A DNA stretch of 64,000 nucleotides from Mucilaginibacter auburnensis (GCF_002797815.1 NZ_PGFJ01000002.1:1240001-1304000); one strand, 5' to 3'. Counted from the first letter of the stretch, positions 16,165-25,268 are shown. The notes: a model not told the origin generated them from the sequence alone. Program-made: numbers and translations.

Positions 16165-17454
16165 TTAGCTATTCATTATCGTTTCAATCTCATCGGCCTC
16201 AACAGGGATATCAGCCATTAGGTCAATATTACCGCCCTTGGTTATCAGGATATTATTTTCAAGGCGTATACCCAAACCCTCGGCAGGGATGTATATACCA
16301 GGCTCGCAGGTAAGCAGGTTACCCACCTCAAAAGGTTTATAACGACTGGCAAAATCATGCACATCTAAACCTAAGTGGTGCGATGTGCCGTGCATAAAGT
16401 ATTTTTTATAAGCAGGCATTTTGGTGTCCTGCTTCTCTACGTCATGCTTGGTTAATAAGCCTAAACCAATCAGCTCGCTTGTCATTATTTTACCCACTTC
16501 ATCATGATATTCGTTCCACACAGCGCCTTCTACTATCATTTGCGTAGCGGCCCGCATCACCCGCAAAACAGCGTTATACACCTCGCGCTGGCGCGGTGTA
16601 AACCTGCCATTAACCGGTATTGAACGGCTCATATCAGCATTATAATTACCATATTCGGCACCGAAGTCAAATAATATTACGTCGCCGTCATTACATACCT
16701 GGTTATTGTCTACATAATGTAGTACAATGGCATTTTTTCCGGATGCAATTATAGGGTTGTAAGCATGCCCCGTTGCGCGCTGGCGAATGAACTCATGTAT
16801 AACTTCAGCCTCAATTTCATACTCGGTTACCCCGGGCTTAACAAATTTGAGTACTCTTATAAATGCATCGCGTGTTATAGCGCATGCTTTTTTGGTCAGT
16901 TCAACTTCTACATCAGACTTGATCACCCGCAGATCGCGCATGATGGGTGCTGAGCGCTTATAGTGGTGTAACGGATACTTGCGGCGCAGCTCTTCCAGCA
17001 TTCTTATATCGCGGTAAGGTACGGTGTGGGCGTAACGGTCGTTCTCGTTTGTATTGATATAAATATTATCTGCGTAATTAATAATACTATGTAATATATT
17101 ATCAAAATCAGTTAGCCAATATACCTGTTGTATGCCCGAAGCCTGCCTTGCTTCCTCTTTAGTATACTTGTGTCCCTCCCACACCGCAATGTGTTCACTG
17201 GTCTGTCTTAAAAAAAGTACTTCTCTGTATAGTGGATTAGGACAATCCGGAAAAAGCAACAGGATACTTTGCTCCTGATCTATGCCGCTCAGGTAAAAAA
17301 AATCAGGATTTTGCTTGAATAGAAAGGCCTGATCGCCGCTGCGCGGGAATTCATCGTTAGCATAAAACAAAGCTAAAGAGGCCGGCTTTATTCGTGAAAC
17401 GAAACTTTTTCTATTATTTGTAAATAAATTATTATCGACTGGAGTATATTTCAT
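16165..17454 (-). CDS. pepP: Aminopeptidase P family metallopeptidase (M24B)
   Basis: The 429-residue protein has the AMP_N domain (residues ~5-135) and a pita-bread M24 domain. The five metal ligands are visible: Asp in ILFDFGAEYG, Asp in NADMSRSIP, His in GTSHHLGLDVHD, Glu in CEPGIYIP and Glu in IRLENNILIT. It removes N-terminal residues before proline and would act in the cytoplasm. The length matches the family. It is transcribed alone, with the palindrome at 16097 behind it. Confidence 0.92.
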   Translation of the reverse strand: MKYTPVDNNLFTNNRKSFVSRIKPASLALFYANDEFPRSGDQAFLFKQNPDFFYLSGIDQEQSILLLFPDCPNPLYREVLFLRQTSEHIAVWEGHKYTKEEARQASGIQQVYWLTDFDNILHSIINYADNIYINTNENDRYAHTVPYRDIRMLEELRRKYPLHHYKRSAPIMRDLRVIKSDVEVELTKKACAITRDAFIRVLKFVKPGVTEYEIEAEVIHEFIRQRATGHAYNPIIASGKNAIVLHYVDNNQVCNDGDVILFDFGAEYGNYNADMSRSIPVNGRFTPRQREVYNAVLRVMRAATQMIVEGAVWNEYHDEVGKIMTSELIGLGLLTKHDVEKQDTKMPAYKKYFMHGTSHHLGLDVHDFASRYKPFEVGNLLTCEPGIYIPAEGLGIRLENNILITKGGNIDLMADIPVEADEIETIMNS

Positions 17455-17559
17455 AGCACTAAATATATTGTGTACATTTTATACAACAATTTTTATTTAT
17501 TTGTGTTATTATTTGTAATTTTTGGAACAGTATTTGGTAATCGTTTCAAACATAATTAC

Positions 17560-17567
17560 TATTTTTG
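17560..17567 (+). promoter_or_regulatory. -7 element (TATTTTTG) of the OmpA-type porin gene
   Basis: TATTTTTG fits TAnnTTTG, 39 bases before the ATG at 17607. A TTTG at 17533-17536 is a possible -33 element but the spacer is 23 bases, longer than usual. Confidence 0.55.
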
Positions 17568-17606
17568 AAAAAAATCACAATTAAAAATTGTTTAATCTTA
17601 AAACTT

Positions 17607-18947
17607 ATGAACTATTCTACATTAAAAAAGACAGTCGCGTTCTCGTTTGCGTCTTTGCTGGTAGCGGGTGCAGTTAACGCCCAAACCACCGCAACCGGAT
17701 CGACAACCTCAAACGCCAAAATGTTTGGCGGAACAGGCCAATTCAGAACCTGGAGCATCGGTATCAACGGAGGTGTAACTTCTCCAATGTTGTTCACCGG
17801 CGGTTCAAGTGACTTTAACGGTAACAAAATCAGCCTTGGTTATGGTATCTCTGTTAGAAAACAACTTAGCTATGCTTTCTCTCTTGAAGCATCTGTAACA
17901 GGTGGTAAAGTACAAGGCAACAGCGGAAGCGCTCCATTTGTTGGTGACGGTGTAACCGGCAACCGCTTTGTAAGCTTCTCTACTGATTTCTTCCAGTACG
18001 GTATCAACGGTGTTATCAACATTGCTAACATCAATTTCCTTAAACGCGAAAGAGGTATCATATTCTACGGTAAAGCCGGTTGGAACTTGATCAACTACAA
18101 ACCTACAATGGTTGCTTACAACCCGCCTGCAGGTACTCCTTTAAACCAGGAATATCCTAACCGCGTTACTGAGTTAGTATTACCTATTGGTGTTGGTACT
18201 AAATTCAGATTAAGCGATGTTGTTGCCTTAAATGTTGGTTATACTCAAAACTTCATTGATGGTGATAACTTTGACGCTGTTCGCAGAAGCTACCCTACTA
18301 AAGACCGTTATGCATATGGTTACGCAGGTTTAGAGTTCACTCTTGGTTCAAAAGACAAACCAGCTTTAGAGTTTACCAACCCTGTAGCTTTAATGTATGA
18401 TGAATTATACGATGCAGCTTTACGTCGTGAAGTTGAAGCTTTAAAAGGCCGTGTTACCAACGTAGAAAACGCTGTTAACGACCTGAAAAAAGATTCTGAC
18501 GGTGACGGTGTTGCTGATCAATTTGACAAATGCCCAGGTACTCCTGCTGGTACTGTTGTTGACGGTGGTGGCTGCCCAATTGTGTTCCCTAAACAAGACA
18601 CTGTTGCTGCAAGCCCAGCTGGTGCAGCTTACAGCAACATCCAGTTTGAATTTGATAGCTCAGTATTAAGAACTTCTTCTTACCCAGCTCTTGACGCAAC
18701 TTCTGCTGACTTAAGAACTTCTGGTTCTGCTGTTGAAGTACAAGGTTTCGCTTCATCTGAAGGTACTGCTGCTCACAACTTGAAATTATCTCGTGACCGT
18801 GCTAACTCAGTAAAAACTTACTTAGTTAACTCTGGTGTTGCTGCAAGCAAAATCACTGTAAAAGGTTTTGGCGAAACTCAGCCAATTGCTGACAACTCAA
18901 CTGAAGAAGGACGTGTATTAAACCGTCGTGTTCAATTCAAAAAATAA
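17607..18947 (+). CDS. OmpA-family outer-membrane porin with TSP3 calcium repeat
   Basis: I choose ATG 17607 (MNYSTLKKTVAF, signal peptide to VNAQ) because the upstream TTG at 17565 lies on the promoter. The protein has ~446 residues: a ~230-residue N-terminal beta-barrel, a short coiled coil, a thrombospondin type 3 calcium-binding stretch (DSDGDGVADQFDKCPG) and a C-terminal OmpA peptidoglycan-binding domain (IQFEFDSSVL, then a GFASSEG and a LSRDRANSVKTYL helix). The strong hairpin terminator and uniform codon use suggest a highly expressed major outer-membrane protein. Confidence 0.93.
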   Translation: MNYSTLKKTVAFSFASLLVAGAVNAQTTATGSTTSNAKMFGGTGQFRTWSIGINGGVTSPMLFTGGSSDFNGNKISLGYGISVRKQLSYAFSLEASVTGGKVQGNSGSAPFVGDGVTGNRFVSFSTDFFQYGINGVINIANINFLKRERGIIFYGKAGWNLINYKPTMVAYNPPAGTPLNQEYPNRVTELVLPIGVGTKFRLSDVVALNVGYTQNFIDGDNFDAVRRSYPTKDRYAYGYAGLEFTLGSKDKPALEFTNPVALMYDELYDAALRREVEALKGRVTNVENAVNDLKKDSDGDGVADQFDKCPGTPAGTVVDGGGCPIVFPKQDTVAASPAGAAYSNIQFEFDSSVLRTSSYPALDATSADLRTSGSAVEVQGFASSEGTAAHNLKLSRDRANSVKTYLVNSGVAASKITVKGFGETQPIADNSTEEGRVLNRRVQFKK

Positions 18948-18970
18948 TTTTGATTCAGTTTGAAATATTA

Positions 18971-19006
18971 AGAAGGCCTTCCTTACCGGAAGGCCTTCTT
19001 TTTTTT
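18971..19006 (+). terminator. Strong Rho-independent terminator
   Basis: A perfect 12-bp stem (AGAAGGCCTTCC 18971-18982 with GGAAGGCCTTCT 18988-18999) with a 5-base loop is followed by a T-run. Confidence 0.9.
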
Positions 19007-19045
19007 GTATTAAACACTGCTTAAAATTTATTGTAAATTTGTTTT

Positions 19046-19189
19046 ATGTACTTCTTCAGAAAGAAAGATCCAAACAGGCCGCAAAGCTTTAATCTCAAAG
19101 TAATGCACATTATTAATGCTACAGCTATAATAATGTTCACAGCCGGCATTTTATGGAAACTATTTCAGTGGTTCGTGCTTAAAAAATAA
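19046..19189 (+). CDS. Small single-helix membrane protein (DUF6728-like)
   Basis: A 47-codon gene with ATG at 19046 and TAA at 19187. The product opens with MYFFRKKDPNRPQSFNLKVM and has one hydrophobic helix (INATAIIMFTAGILWKLF), then a basic end. This pattern of KKDPNRP followed by NLK-MH and a single helix is that of a small conserved Bacteroidota protein I associate with DUF6728. A TAAATTTG -7 element (19034-19041) ends only 5 bases before the ATG, so the mRNA would be nearly leaderless. It lies 27 bases upstream of ridA and may be cotranscribed. Confidence 0.75.
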   Translation: MYFFRKKDPNRPQSFNLKVMHIINATAIIMFTAGILWKLFQWFVLKK

Positions 19190-19216
19190 CTTGCACTTTA
19201 TATATCTTTATTCCCT

Positions 19217-19597
19217 ATGAAAACCGTAGTTACAACTAATGATGCCCCACCTCCAATTGGCCCGTATAGCCAGGCAATTATTGCAGGCAACCTAATATTT
19301 GTTTCAGGGCAGATCCCGCTTCACCCTTTTACCAACGAACTCGTTACTGATAATATTTCATCAGCAACACACCTGGTAATGGAAAACATAGGTGCCATTT
19401 TAGAAGGGGCAGGTGCAGGCTTTGAGCACATATTAAAAACTACCATCTTTTTAAAAAACATGGGCGATTTTGCCGAAGTGAATGAAGTATATGGTACCTA
19501 CTTTGAAGGCGATTTCCCTGCCCGTGAAACTGTGCAGGCAGCTGCATTGCCAAAAGGCGTTAGCGTTGAAATATCTGTTATTGCGGTAAAACCATAA
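19217..19597 (+). CDS. ridA: RidA family reactive imine/enamine deaminase
   Basis: The 126-residue protein covers the whole family. It has the opening APPPIGPYSQAIIAGNLIFVSGQIP and the conserved Arg in PARETVQAAALPKGVSVEI that binds the carboxylate of imine intermediates. RidA hydrolyses reactive 2-aminoacrylate and similar compounds released by PLP enzymes, in the cytoplasm as a trimer. It lies between the small membrane-protein gene and recG, 15 bases before the latter. Confidence 0.95.
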   Translation: MKTVVTTNDAPPPIGPYSQAIIAGNLIFVSGQIPLHPFTNELVTDNISSATHLVMENIGAILEGAGAGFEHILKTTIFLKNMGDFAEVNEVYGTYFEGDFPARETVQAAALPKGVSVEISVIAVKP

Positions 19598-19612
19598 TAT
19601 TTACTTAGCGTA

Positions 19613-21721
19613 TTGAACGGCCACACATTACAAACTCCTATTGAGTACCTGAAAGGTGTTGGTGCCGCACGTGCCGAGGTTCTAAAAAAGGAACTCGGCA
19701 TTCATTTTTTTGACGATCTGCTCAGGCACTATCCATTCCGGCATATTGATCGTACCCGCTTTTATAAAATAAGGGAAGTTAATGACGAGTTACCTTACGT
19801 ACAGGTAATAGCGCGCCTTATTAATAAAGAAATTTTAGGCGAAAAACATACCAAACGGCTTGTTGCGAACGTGAGAGATGACACCGGCTTAATGGAACTG
19901 GTATGGTTTCAGGGCATAAAGTGGATAGAAAAAACGCTGGTGCCCGGTAAAGCTTATGTGCTGTTTGGCAAACCCGGTTCATTTAACGGCAGGGCACAAA
20001 TGTCTCACCCCGAAATGGACCTCTATACACCGGAAGCGGCCAAACGTAAAGGGAACTTAACACTTCAACCGGTATACAGCTCAACCGAAAAATTAAAGCA
20101 ATTTCAGTTAGACAGCAAAGGTCTGCAAAAATTGGTTGCTGCTTTATTAGAGCAATATGGTAACAGCATAACAGAAAACCTGCCGCTTTACATTTTGAAC
20201 CGCTTCAAGCTGATGAGCCGCGCGGAAGCGTATCGTCAAATTCATTTTCCGGATGATGCTATAAAGTTAGCGGAAGCACAGCATCGCCTTAAATTTGAAG
20301 AACTATTCTTTTTGCAACTTAAACTTTTGCGCACCAAATTACTCAGAGTGCAAAAATTTAAAGGGAATGTATTTGACAAGATAGGACATTACTTCAATGA
20401 GTTTTATGAGTATAAACTGCCGTTTGAATTAACGGGAGCGCAAAAGCGGGTACTAAAGGAGATACGCCAGGACACCCAGCGTGGCGTACAAATGAACCGC
20501 CTGCTGCAAGGCGACGTGGGCAGTGGTAAAACAATTGTGGCCTTAATGAGCATGCTGATAGCTATTGATAATGGCTTTCAAACCTGTATAATGGCGCCTA
20601 CCGAGATACTGGCCAGTCAGCATTATCAAACTATAAAGGGTGTTATTGGCGATGACTTTTTAGAGGTTGCACTACTAACAGGGTCAACACCGCAACGCCA
20701 GCGAAGGCTTATTCACGAAAAGCTGGAAAACGGCGAGCTAAAAATATTGATTGGCACCCATGCGCTAATTGAAGACAAAGTGCAATACCAAAACCTGGGC
20801 ATGGTGGTGATTGATGAGCAGCACAGGTTTGGTGTGGAACAACGCGCTAAGCTTTGGCGCAAAAACACAATACCGCCACACGTTTTGGTGATGACAGCCA
20901 CGCCTATTCCCCGCACATTGGCCATGACGCTGTATGGCGATCTGGACGTTTCGGTGATTGACGAGCTGCCTGCCGGACGTAAGCCAATTGAAACGCTGCA
21001 TTTTTACGAGAGCCAACGTCTGCGCATGTTTGGTTTTATGAAACAGGAGATAGCCAAGGGAAGACAGATCTATGTAGTTTACCCGCTGATCAAAGAAAGC
21101 GAGAAACTTGACCTTAAAAATCTGGAAGATGGCATAGAAATAATGCGCCGCGAGTTTCCGCTACCACAATACCACATCAGTATTGTGCATGGCAAATTAA
21201 AGGCGGCCGAAAAGGAAGCCGAAATGCAACGCTTTGTAAAAGGCGACACCCAAATAATGGTAGCTACAACCGTTATTGAAGTGGGTGTTAATGTGCCAAA
21301 CGCTTCGGTAATGATCATTGAGAATGCTGAACGCTTTGGCTTATCCCAATTACACCAGTTACGGGGGCGTGTGGGCCGAGGTGCTGAGCAAAGCTATTGT
21401 TTGCTCATGAGCAAGGACAAATTGAGTCCTGATGGCCGCGTAAGGCTTAATACCATGGTTAAAACTAACAATGGCTTCGAAATATCAGAAACTGACCTTA
21501 AACTACGCGGACCCGGCAATATTGAAGGCACCCAACAAAGCGGTATAATGGATTTGAAGGTAGCTGATCTGGTTACAGATCAGGAATTATTAACGCAGAT
21601 ACGAAATTTTGTAGAGGTTGTATTTTCTAAAGATCCGCAATTGGCCGCACCAGAGAACGAGCTTTTACGTGTGGCATTCCAATCAAAAACTAATGGATTG
21701 AGTTGGGATAAGATATCCTGA
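19613..21721 (+). CDS. recG: ATP-dependent DNA helicase RecG
   Basis: The 702-residue protein matches RecG in length and order. The wedge/OB domain comes first (TPIEYLKGVGAARAEVLKK at the start), then the helicase core with Walker A GDVGSGKT (K306), DEQH at 401-404 and TATPIPRTLAMT, and a C-terminal domain with QLRGRVGR and the TRG-like end. RecG remodels stalled forks and Holliday junctions. The start is TTG 19613, since no ATG or GTG lies before the conserved N-terminus. Confidence 0.96.
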   Translation: MNGHTLQTPIEYLKGVGAARAEVLKKELGIHFFDDLLRHYPFRHIDRTRFYKIREVNDELPYVQVIARLINKEILGEKHTKRLVANVRDDTGLMELVWFQGIKWIEKTLVPGKAYVLFGKPGSFNGRAQMSHPEMDLYTPEAAKRKGNLTLQPVYSSTEKLKQFQLDSKGLQKLVAALLEQYGNSITENLPLYILNRFKLMSRAEAYRQIHFPDDAIKLAEAQHRLKFEELFFLQLKLLRTKLLRVQKFKGNVFDKIGHYFNEFYEYKLPFELTGAQKRVLKEIRQDTQRGVQMNRLLQGDVGSGKTIVALMSMLIAIDNGFQTCIMAPTEILASQHYQTIKGVIGDDFLEVALLTGSTPQRQRRLIHEKLENGELKILIGTHALIEDKVQYQNLGMVVIDEQHRFGVEQRAKLWRKNTIPPHVLVMTATPIPRTLAMTLYGDLDVSVIDELPAGRKPIETLHFYESQRLRMFGFMKQEIAKGRQIYVVYPLIKESEKLDLKNLEDGIEIMRREFPLPQYHISIVHGKLKAAEKEAEMQRFVKGDTQIMVATTVIEVGVNVPNASVMIIENAERFGLSQLHQLRGRVGRGAEQSYCLLMSKDKLSPDGRVRLNTMVKTNNGFEISETDLKLRGPGNIEGTQQSGIMDLKVADLVTDQELLTQIRNFVEVVFSKDPQLAAPENELLRVAFQSKTNGLSWDKIS

Positions 21722-21729
21722 TAAATACC

Positions 21730-22242
21730 TTAGTAACGCAGATTCAACTTTTTAAACAACAGGCTAAACAGCCACATAGGGCCTATCGCCATAAATTTTA
21801 AATCCTGGGCAAATAATGGTCTTCTTCCTTCTTTGTTATAGCCAATTAACTGGGCCACGCTACCCAGTATACCAAAAAACAATCCGATTTGAGCCAATAC
21901 AACAGTTTTCTCTAATGAAACAATCAGGTAACTAAAGGCAGCTAATACGAACAGTACGGCGTAGGACATTAGCGGCGATAAACGCAGGTAGTAATAAATC
22001 ATTCCGGCTATTAGAAATGATGCCCAGTTAATAAAGCCGTTGTACTTGCCTAAAAAATCAAAATGCGGAAACGGAATAGACCAGATAAACGCCAATATAC
22101 CGAAGCTCACCAATGGAATGGAGAGATAACTGATCAAACGGTTTGTTGGGTTGGTATGAAATGAATTGTACTCATCTAAAACAACATCAACAGGGCGCTT
22201 TTCAATGTTAGGCTGAGGCTTGGCTTTGAGTTGATTTTTCAT
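21730..22242 (-). CDS. DUF962 / Mpo1-like membrane protein
   Basis: I start it at ATG 22242 (MKNQLKAKPQ), because the ATG at 22263 lies inside a dispersed repeat. The protein has the DUF962 (YGL010w, Mpo1) signature VLDEYNSFHTNPTNRLISYL with conserved His and Asn, and four membrane helices. Yeast Mpo1 is a dioxygenase that alpha-oxidises 2-hydroxy fatty acids; transfer of that activity to this bacterial homologue is inference. It is convergent with recG. Confidence 0.88.
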   Translation of the reverse strand: MKNQLKAKPQPNIEKRPVDVVLDEYNSFHTNPTNRLISYLSIPLVSFGILAFIWSIPFPHFDFLGKYNGFINWASFLIAGMIYYYLRLSPLMSYAVLFVLAAFSYLIVSLEKTVVLAQIGLFFGILGSVAQLIGYNKEGRRPLFAQDLKFMAIGPMWLFSLLFKKLNLRY

Positions 22243-22257
22243 ATAACTGAAAAAAAT

Positions 22258-22327
22258 TGTCATTGCGAGCGTAGCGTGGCAATCGCGGACTTTGCAGCAA
22301 GCGATTGCTTCGTACCTCGCAATGACA
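22258..22327. repeat. REP-like palindromic repeat, copy 1 (GTCATTGCGAG family)
   Basis: An imperfect hairpin has arms TGTCATTGCGAG...CAATCGC and GCGATTGCTTCGTACCTCGC followed by AATGACA. The 24-base core GTCATTGCGAGG...GAAGCAATC (reverse strand here) recurs exactly at 32121-32144. It lies between DUF962 and rny. Confidence 0.75.
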
Positions 22328-22342
22328 ATAATGTATTGTTTT

Positions 22343-23905
22343 TTACTTAGCGAATGCTACTGAGCGTGTCTCCCGTATTACTGTAACTTTGATCTGCCCT
22401 GGATAGGTCATTTCAGTTTGTATACGGTTAGATATATCGGCTGCCAGTACTTCAGACTGTGCATCACTAATTTTTTCGCTTTCTACCACTACACGCAACT
22501 CTCTACCAGCTTGTATAGCGAAAGTTTTTTCTACTCCCGGATATGACATAGCCAGTTCTTCCAGTTCTTTCAAACGCTTAATGTAGCTCTCCACCACCTC
22601 ACGGCGCGCGCCCGGACGTGCACCTGAAATAGCATCACAAACCTGTATGATAGGTGATAACATAGAAGTCATCTCTATTTCGTCGTGGTGAGCGCCGATA
22701 GCGTTGCATACTTCCGGATGTTCTTTATATTTCTCGGCCAGTTGCATACCCAAAATAGCGTGTGGCAGTTCAGGATTATCATCAGGCACTTTACCAATAT
22801 CATGCAGTAAGCCGGCACGTTTAGCTAATTTAACGTTCAGGCCTAACTCGGCAGCCATAGTGGCACAAAAGTTAGCTACCTCACGTGAGTGCTGTAACAG
22901 GTTTTGCCCGTACGATGAACGGTAGCGCATACGGCCAACCATACGTATCAATTCAGGGTGTAAACCGGTTATACCCAGGTCAATAACTGTACGCTCGCCT
23001 ATTTCTACAATCTCTTCCTCTATCTGCTTTTTAGTTTTAGCAACCACCTCTTCTATACGTGCGGGGTGAATACGACCATCAGTTACCAAACGGTGCATTG
23101 CCAAACGGGCAATCTCGCGGCGAACAGGGTCGAAGCCCGATAAGATGATAGCCTCAGGTGTATCGTCAACAATAATTTCAATACCGGTAGCAGCTTCCAA
23201 CGCACGTATGTTACGACCCTCACGACCAATAATACGGCCTTTTATCTCATCGTTTTCAATGTTAAAGATGGATACGGTGTTCTCAATAGCAGCCTCGGTA
23301 GCCGTACGCTGTATGGTTTGGATAACTATCTTTTTAGCCTCTTTGGTAGCAGTTAACTTAGCCTCGTCAACAATGTCTTTAATCTGAGCCATGGCCTTGC
23401 TGCGTGCATCTTCGCGCAGGTTTTCTACTAACTGATCTTTTGCTTCTTCGGCAGATAAACCTGCAATGGTTTCTAACTCGCGAACGTGTTGGTTTTTCAA
23501 AGCTTCTACCTCTTCCTGTCTTTTTGCCAGAACTTCGGTTTGGGCCTCAAGTTTTTTACGTGCATTATCCAGTTCGTTCTCTTTACGGCTTAAATTCTCC
23601 AGTTTGGAGTTGTAAGACTGTTCTTTTTGTTTAACGCCGTTTTCGCGCTGAGCAACCTCATTATTACGCTGATTTACCTCTTTTTCGTGCTCAGCCTTCA
23701 TTTGCAGAAAGCGTTCTTTAGCTTCCAGCAACTTGTTTTTCCTCAATATCTCGGCATCGTTCTCAGCATCCTTCAGTATTTTTTTAACTTTTAGCTGAGC
23801 AGCTGCTTCCTGGTCTTTGAACAGCTTGCGCAGCAGGAATCGTCCTATAACGACACCCGTCGGGATACCTACCAGCAACCCGATAATAACATATAATATG
23901 TTCAT
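22343..23905 (-). CDS. rny: Ribonuclease Y
   Basis: The 520-residue protein has the RNase Y order: an N-terminal membrane helix ([19 protein letters not shown]), a long coiled coil (residues ~30-190), a KH domain with [15 protein letters not shown], and an HD domain with LLHDIGK near residue 367. It is a membrane-attached endoribonuclease that starts mRNA decay. It ends the pheT-to-rny block, downstream of zapA and the candidate 6S RNA. Confidence 0.97.
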   Translation of the reverse strand: MNILYVIIGLLVGIPTGVVIGRFLLRKLFKDQEAAAQLKVKKILKDAENDAEILRKNKLLEAKERFLQMKAEHEKEVNQRNNEVAQRENGVKQKEQSYNSKLENLSRKENELDNARKKLEAQTEVLAKRQEEVEALKNQHVRELETIAGLSAEEAKDQLVENLREDARSKAMAQIKDIVDEAKLTATKEAKKIVIQTIQRTATEAAIENTVSIFNIENDEIKGRIIGREGRNIRALEAATGIEIIVDDTPEAIILSGFDPVRREIARLAMHRLVTDGRIHPARIEEVVAKTKKQIEEEIVEIGERTVIDLGITGLHPELIRMVGRMRYRSSYGQNLLQHSREVANFCATMAAELGLNVKLAKRAGLLHDIGKVPDDNPELPHAILGMQLAEKYKEHPEVCNAIGAHHDEIEMTSMLSPIIQVCDAISGARPGARREVVESYIKRLKELEELAMSYPGVEKTFAIQAGRELRVVVESEKISDAQSEVLAADISNRIQTEMTYPGQIKVTVIRETRSVAFAK

Positions 23906-23927
23906 TCTTTGTTTTAGGTTATATAAA

Positions 23928-24127
23928 TAAAAAAACCGCGATTAAACTTCAAGCTCATGTATTCTAAAAACTTCGTACAGATACTTTGGGGCCATAGGTT
24001 ACCGTTAATACAACGTTTAACGCATGCCCTCTTTGATCCCTTAATATTGAAGTGTTAAGTTTTCAATAGTGAACTCAAAATTTAACCGCGGTTAAATCTT
24101 AATTACTCATTAATTAGCCAATGGCAG
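23928..24127 (-). ncRNA. ssrS: Candidate 6S RNA (6S-Flavo-like) between zapA and rny
   Basis: Bases 24093-24071 and 23956-23934 pair over 23 consecutive positions on the minus-strand RNA, with six G-U wobbles that would be mismatches on the plus strand. That fixes the transcribed strand. Inside lie a large A/U-rich bubble and an apical hairpin (GGGC...GCCC around CGUUAA/UUAACG), and the 3' arm runs into seven U (23935-23929), as in a terminator. The rod with a central bubble is the 6S RNA architecture, and 6S genes lie beside zapA in other bacteria. 6S RNA binds RNA polymerase and mimics an open promoter. Ends are estimated from the -7 element and the U-run. Confidence 0.65.
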
Positions 24128-24133
24128 AAATAC

Positions 24134-24141
24134 CAAAGCTA
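24134..24141 (-). promoter_or_regulatory. -7 element (TAGCTTTG) for the candidate 6S RNA
   Basis: On the minus strand TAGCTTTG matches TAnnTTTG and would start transcription near 24127, giving an RNA of about 200 nt. No good -33 element is visible. Confidence 0.5.
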
Positions 24142-24204
24142 AAAGCCACCTTAACCTGTTGGCTCTAAGCTTATTGTTTCGCCTTTTAGCTTATGTAAAG
24201 AACG

Positions 24205-24498
24205 TTATTGCTTTGAAAAAAAGTCGTTCAGCATTTTGTCTAACTGATAAGTTTTTTCGGCCACCTCTGTATCTTCAAAGCTGACCTTCTTCTCTGCTTT
24301 TAATGATGATGTGGCATAATGCAACACACTCATAGCCAACAGATCCTGCTTATCTCTAACTGCATAATTCTCCTGATATTCCTTTATGCGGTCGTTTATT
24401 AATTTAGCTGCCCTACGTATAATTTCTTCCTCTTCCATGTTTACCTTTAAAGGGTAAACTCTGTCAGCAATATTTATTTTTATTGAGATTTCTCCCAT
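24205..24498 (-). CDS. zapA: Cell division protein ZapA
   Basis: The 97-residue protein is a full-length ZapA: the N-terminal ISIKINIADRVYPLKV strand pair, EEEIIRRAAKLINDRIKEY, then a C-terminal coiled coil. ZapA crosslinks FtsZ filaments at midcell. It lies 22 bases downstream of a coiled-coil gene and upstream of the 6S-like RNA and rny, an order seen in other Bacteroidota. Confidence 0.93.
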   Translation of the reverse strand: MGEISIKINIADRVYPLKVNMEEEEIIRRAAKLINDRIKEYQENYAVRDKQDLLAMSVLHYATSSLKAEKKVSFEDTEVAEKTYQLDKMLNDFFSKQ

Positions 24499-24520
24499 TT
24501 GAGCTTGTTCACTTTCTGTA

Positions 24521-24808
24521 CTACTTTTTCAGCAATACAATACACTTATCTATTTCCTGCACAAATTCGCTAATTTTTTGTTTAATGTCAACACTTTTTT
24601 CGTTTGTTTCTGAAAATGACTTAGCTAATTTCAGTGCCCTCAGCTTTTCTTCAAGCTCTTTGGTTTTATTTTTACTGGCATTTAGCGCCACCTGCAACGT
24701 ATCATTCTCCAATTTCAACAGGTCATTCTCTTCCTGCAAAACAGAGCAAAGCTGTATAAGGCGCTCGGTTTTTTCAATTACGTTATCTAAAGTTGCTGTG
24801 GTGCTCAT
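24521..24808 (-). CDS. Coiled-coil protein upstream of zapA (ZapB-like in form)
   Basis: The 95-residue protein is nearly all coiled coil (EENDLLKLENDTLQVALNAS, then ELEEKLRALKLAK) with no membrane helix. Its size, structure and direct linkage to zapA recall the division factor ZapB, but I see no sequence signature that proves homology. A role in the divisome is inferred from context. Confidence 0.7.
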   Translation of the reverse strand: MSTTATLDNVIEKTERLIQLCSVLQEENDLLKLENDTLQVALNASKNKTKELEEKLRALKLAKSFSETNEKSVDIKQKISEFVQEIDKCIVLLKK

Positions 24809-24884
24809 TAGTTGACCAGTTGATTGGGTTGATTATAGACTAGTTTTGTATTTTTATTTTGTTGCAGGTTTTTGTGTTGACTGA

Positions 24885-25231
24885 CTACGTAAATAGTTTA
24901 TATCCATTGATCATTTTGGCACATTCGTCGCAATCAGCTTTAAACTTATCAAACGTTGCTTCTGATATATAACCGTTATCTAATGCAATAATTAAATGAT
25001 CAATCGTTTCCGTTACTGGAACCGCGTGCATTCAATAGAAACTTTGCTTCATCTGCATAATGAAATCTGCCATAACCCTCTGCAATATTATTTCCTATTG
25101 ATCTGGAAGATCTGATAATTTGGTCAGTCAATCTACTTCTCTTCAACAGGAAAAGAATTTGTCAACTCAAAAATAGCGTTTCTCAGGATTCTCGATTTTT
25201 TTCAAACTTCCAAATCAGAAAATGTACTCAT
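24885..25231 (-). pseudogene. Decayed four-helix-bundle protein (S23/IVP family) gene
   Basis: Reading the minus strand from ATG 25231 to TAG 24885 in shifting frames gives a recognisable four-helix-bundle (TIGR02436-type, 23S rRNA intervening-sequence) protein. Its parts are STFSDLEV-stop-KKSR, ELTNSFPVEEK, DQIIRSSRSIGNNIAEGYGR, HYADEAKFLLNARGS and TETIDHLIIALDNGYIS. The defects are an in-frame TGA where a Trp is expected (LEVW), a frameshift after PVEEK, and another after NARGS. The full length (~115 codons) fits the family. It interrupts the pheT to zapA block. These proteins are of unknown function and often mobile. Confidence 0.85.
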
Positions 25232-25268
25232 GATAATCCTAATCTCTGATCAACTAATCTCTATTTGA

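Noticed and set aside
22243..22263. ATG at 22263 as start of the DUF962 gene
   Set aside because: It lies inside the GTCATTGCGAG dispersed repeat; the ATG at 22242 matches the protein better.
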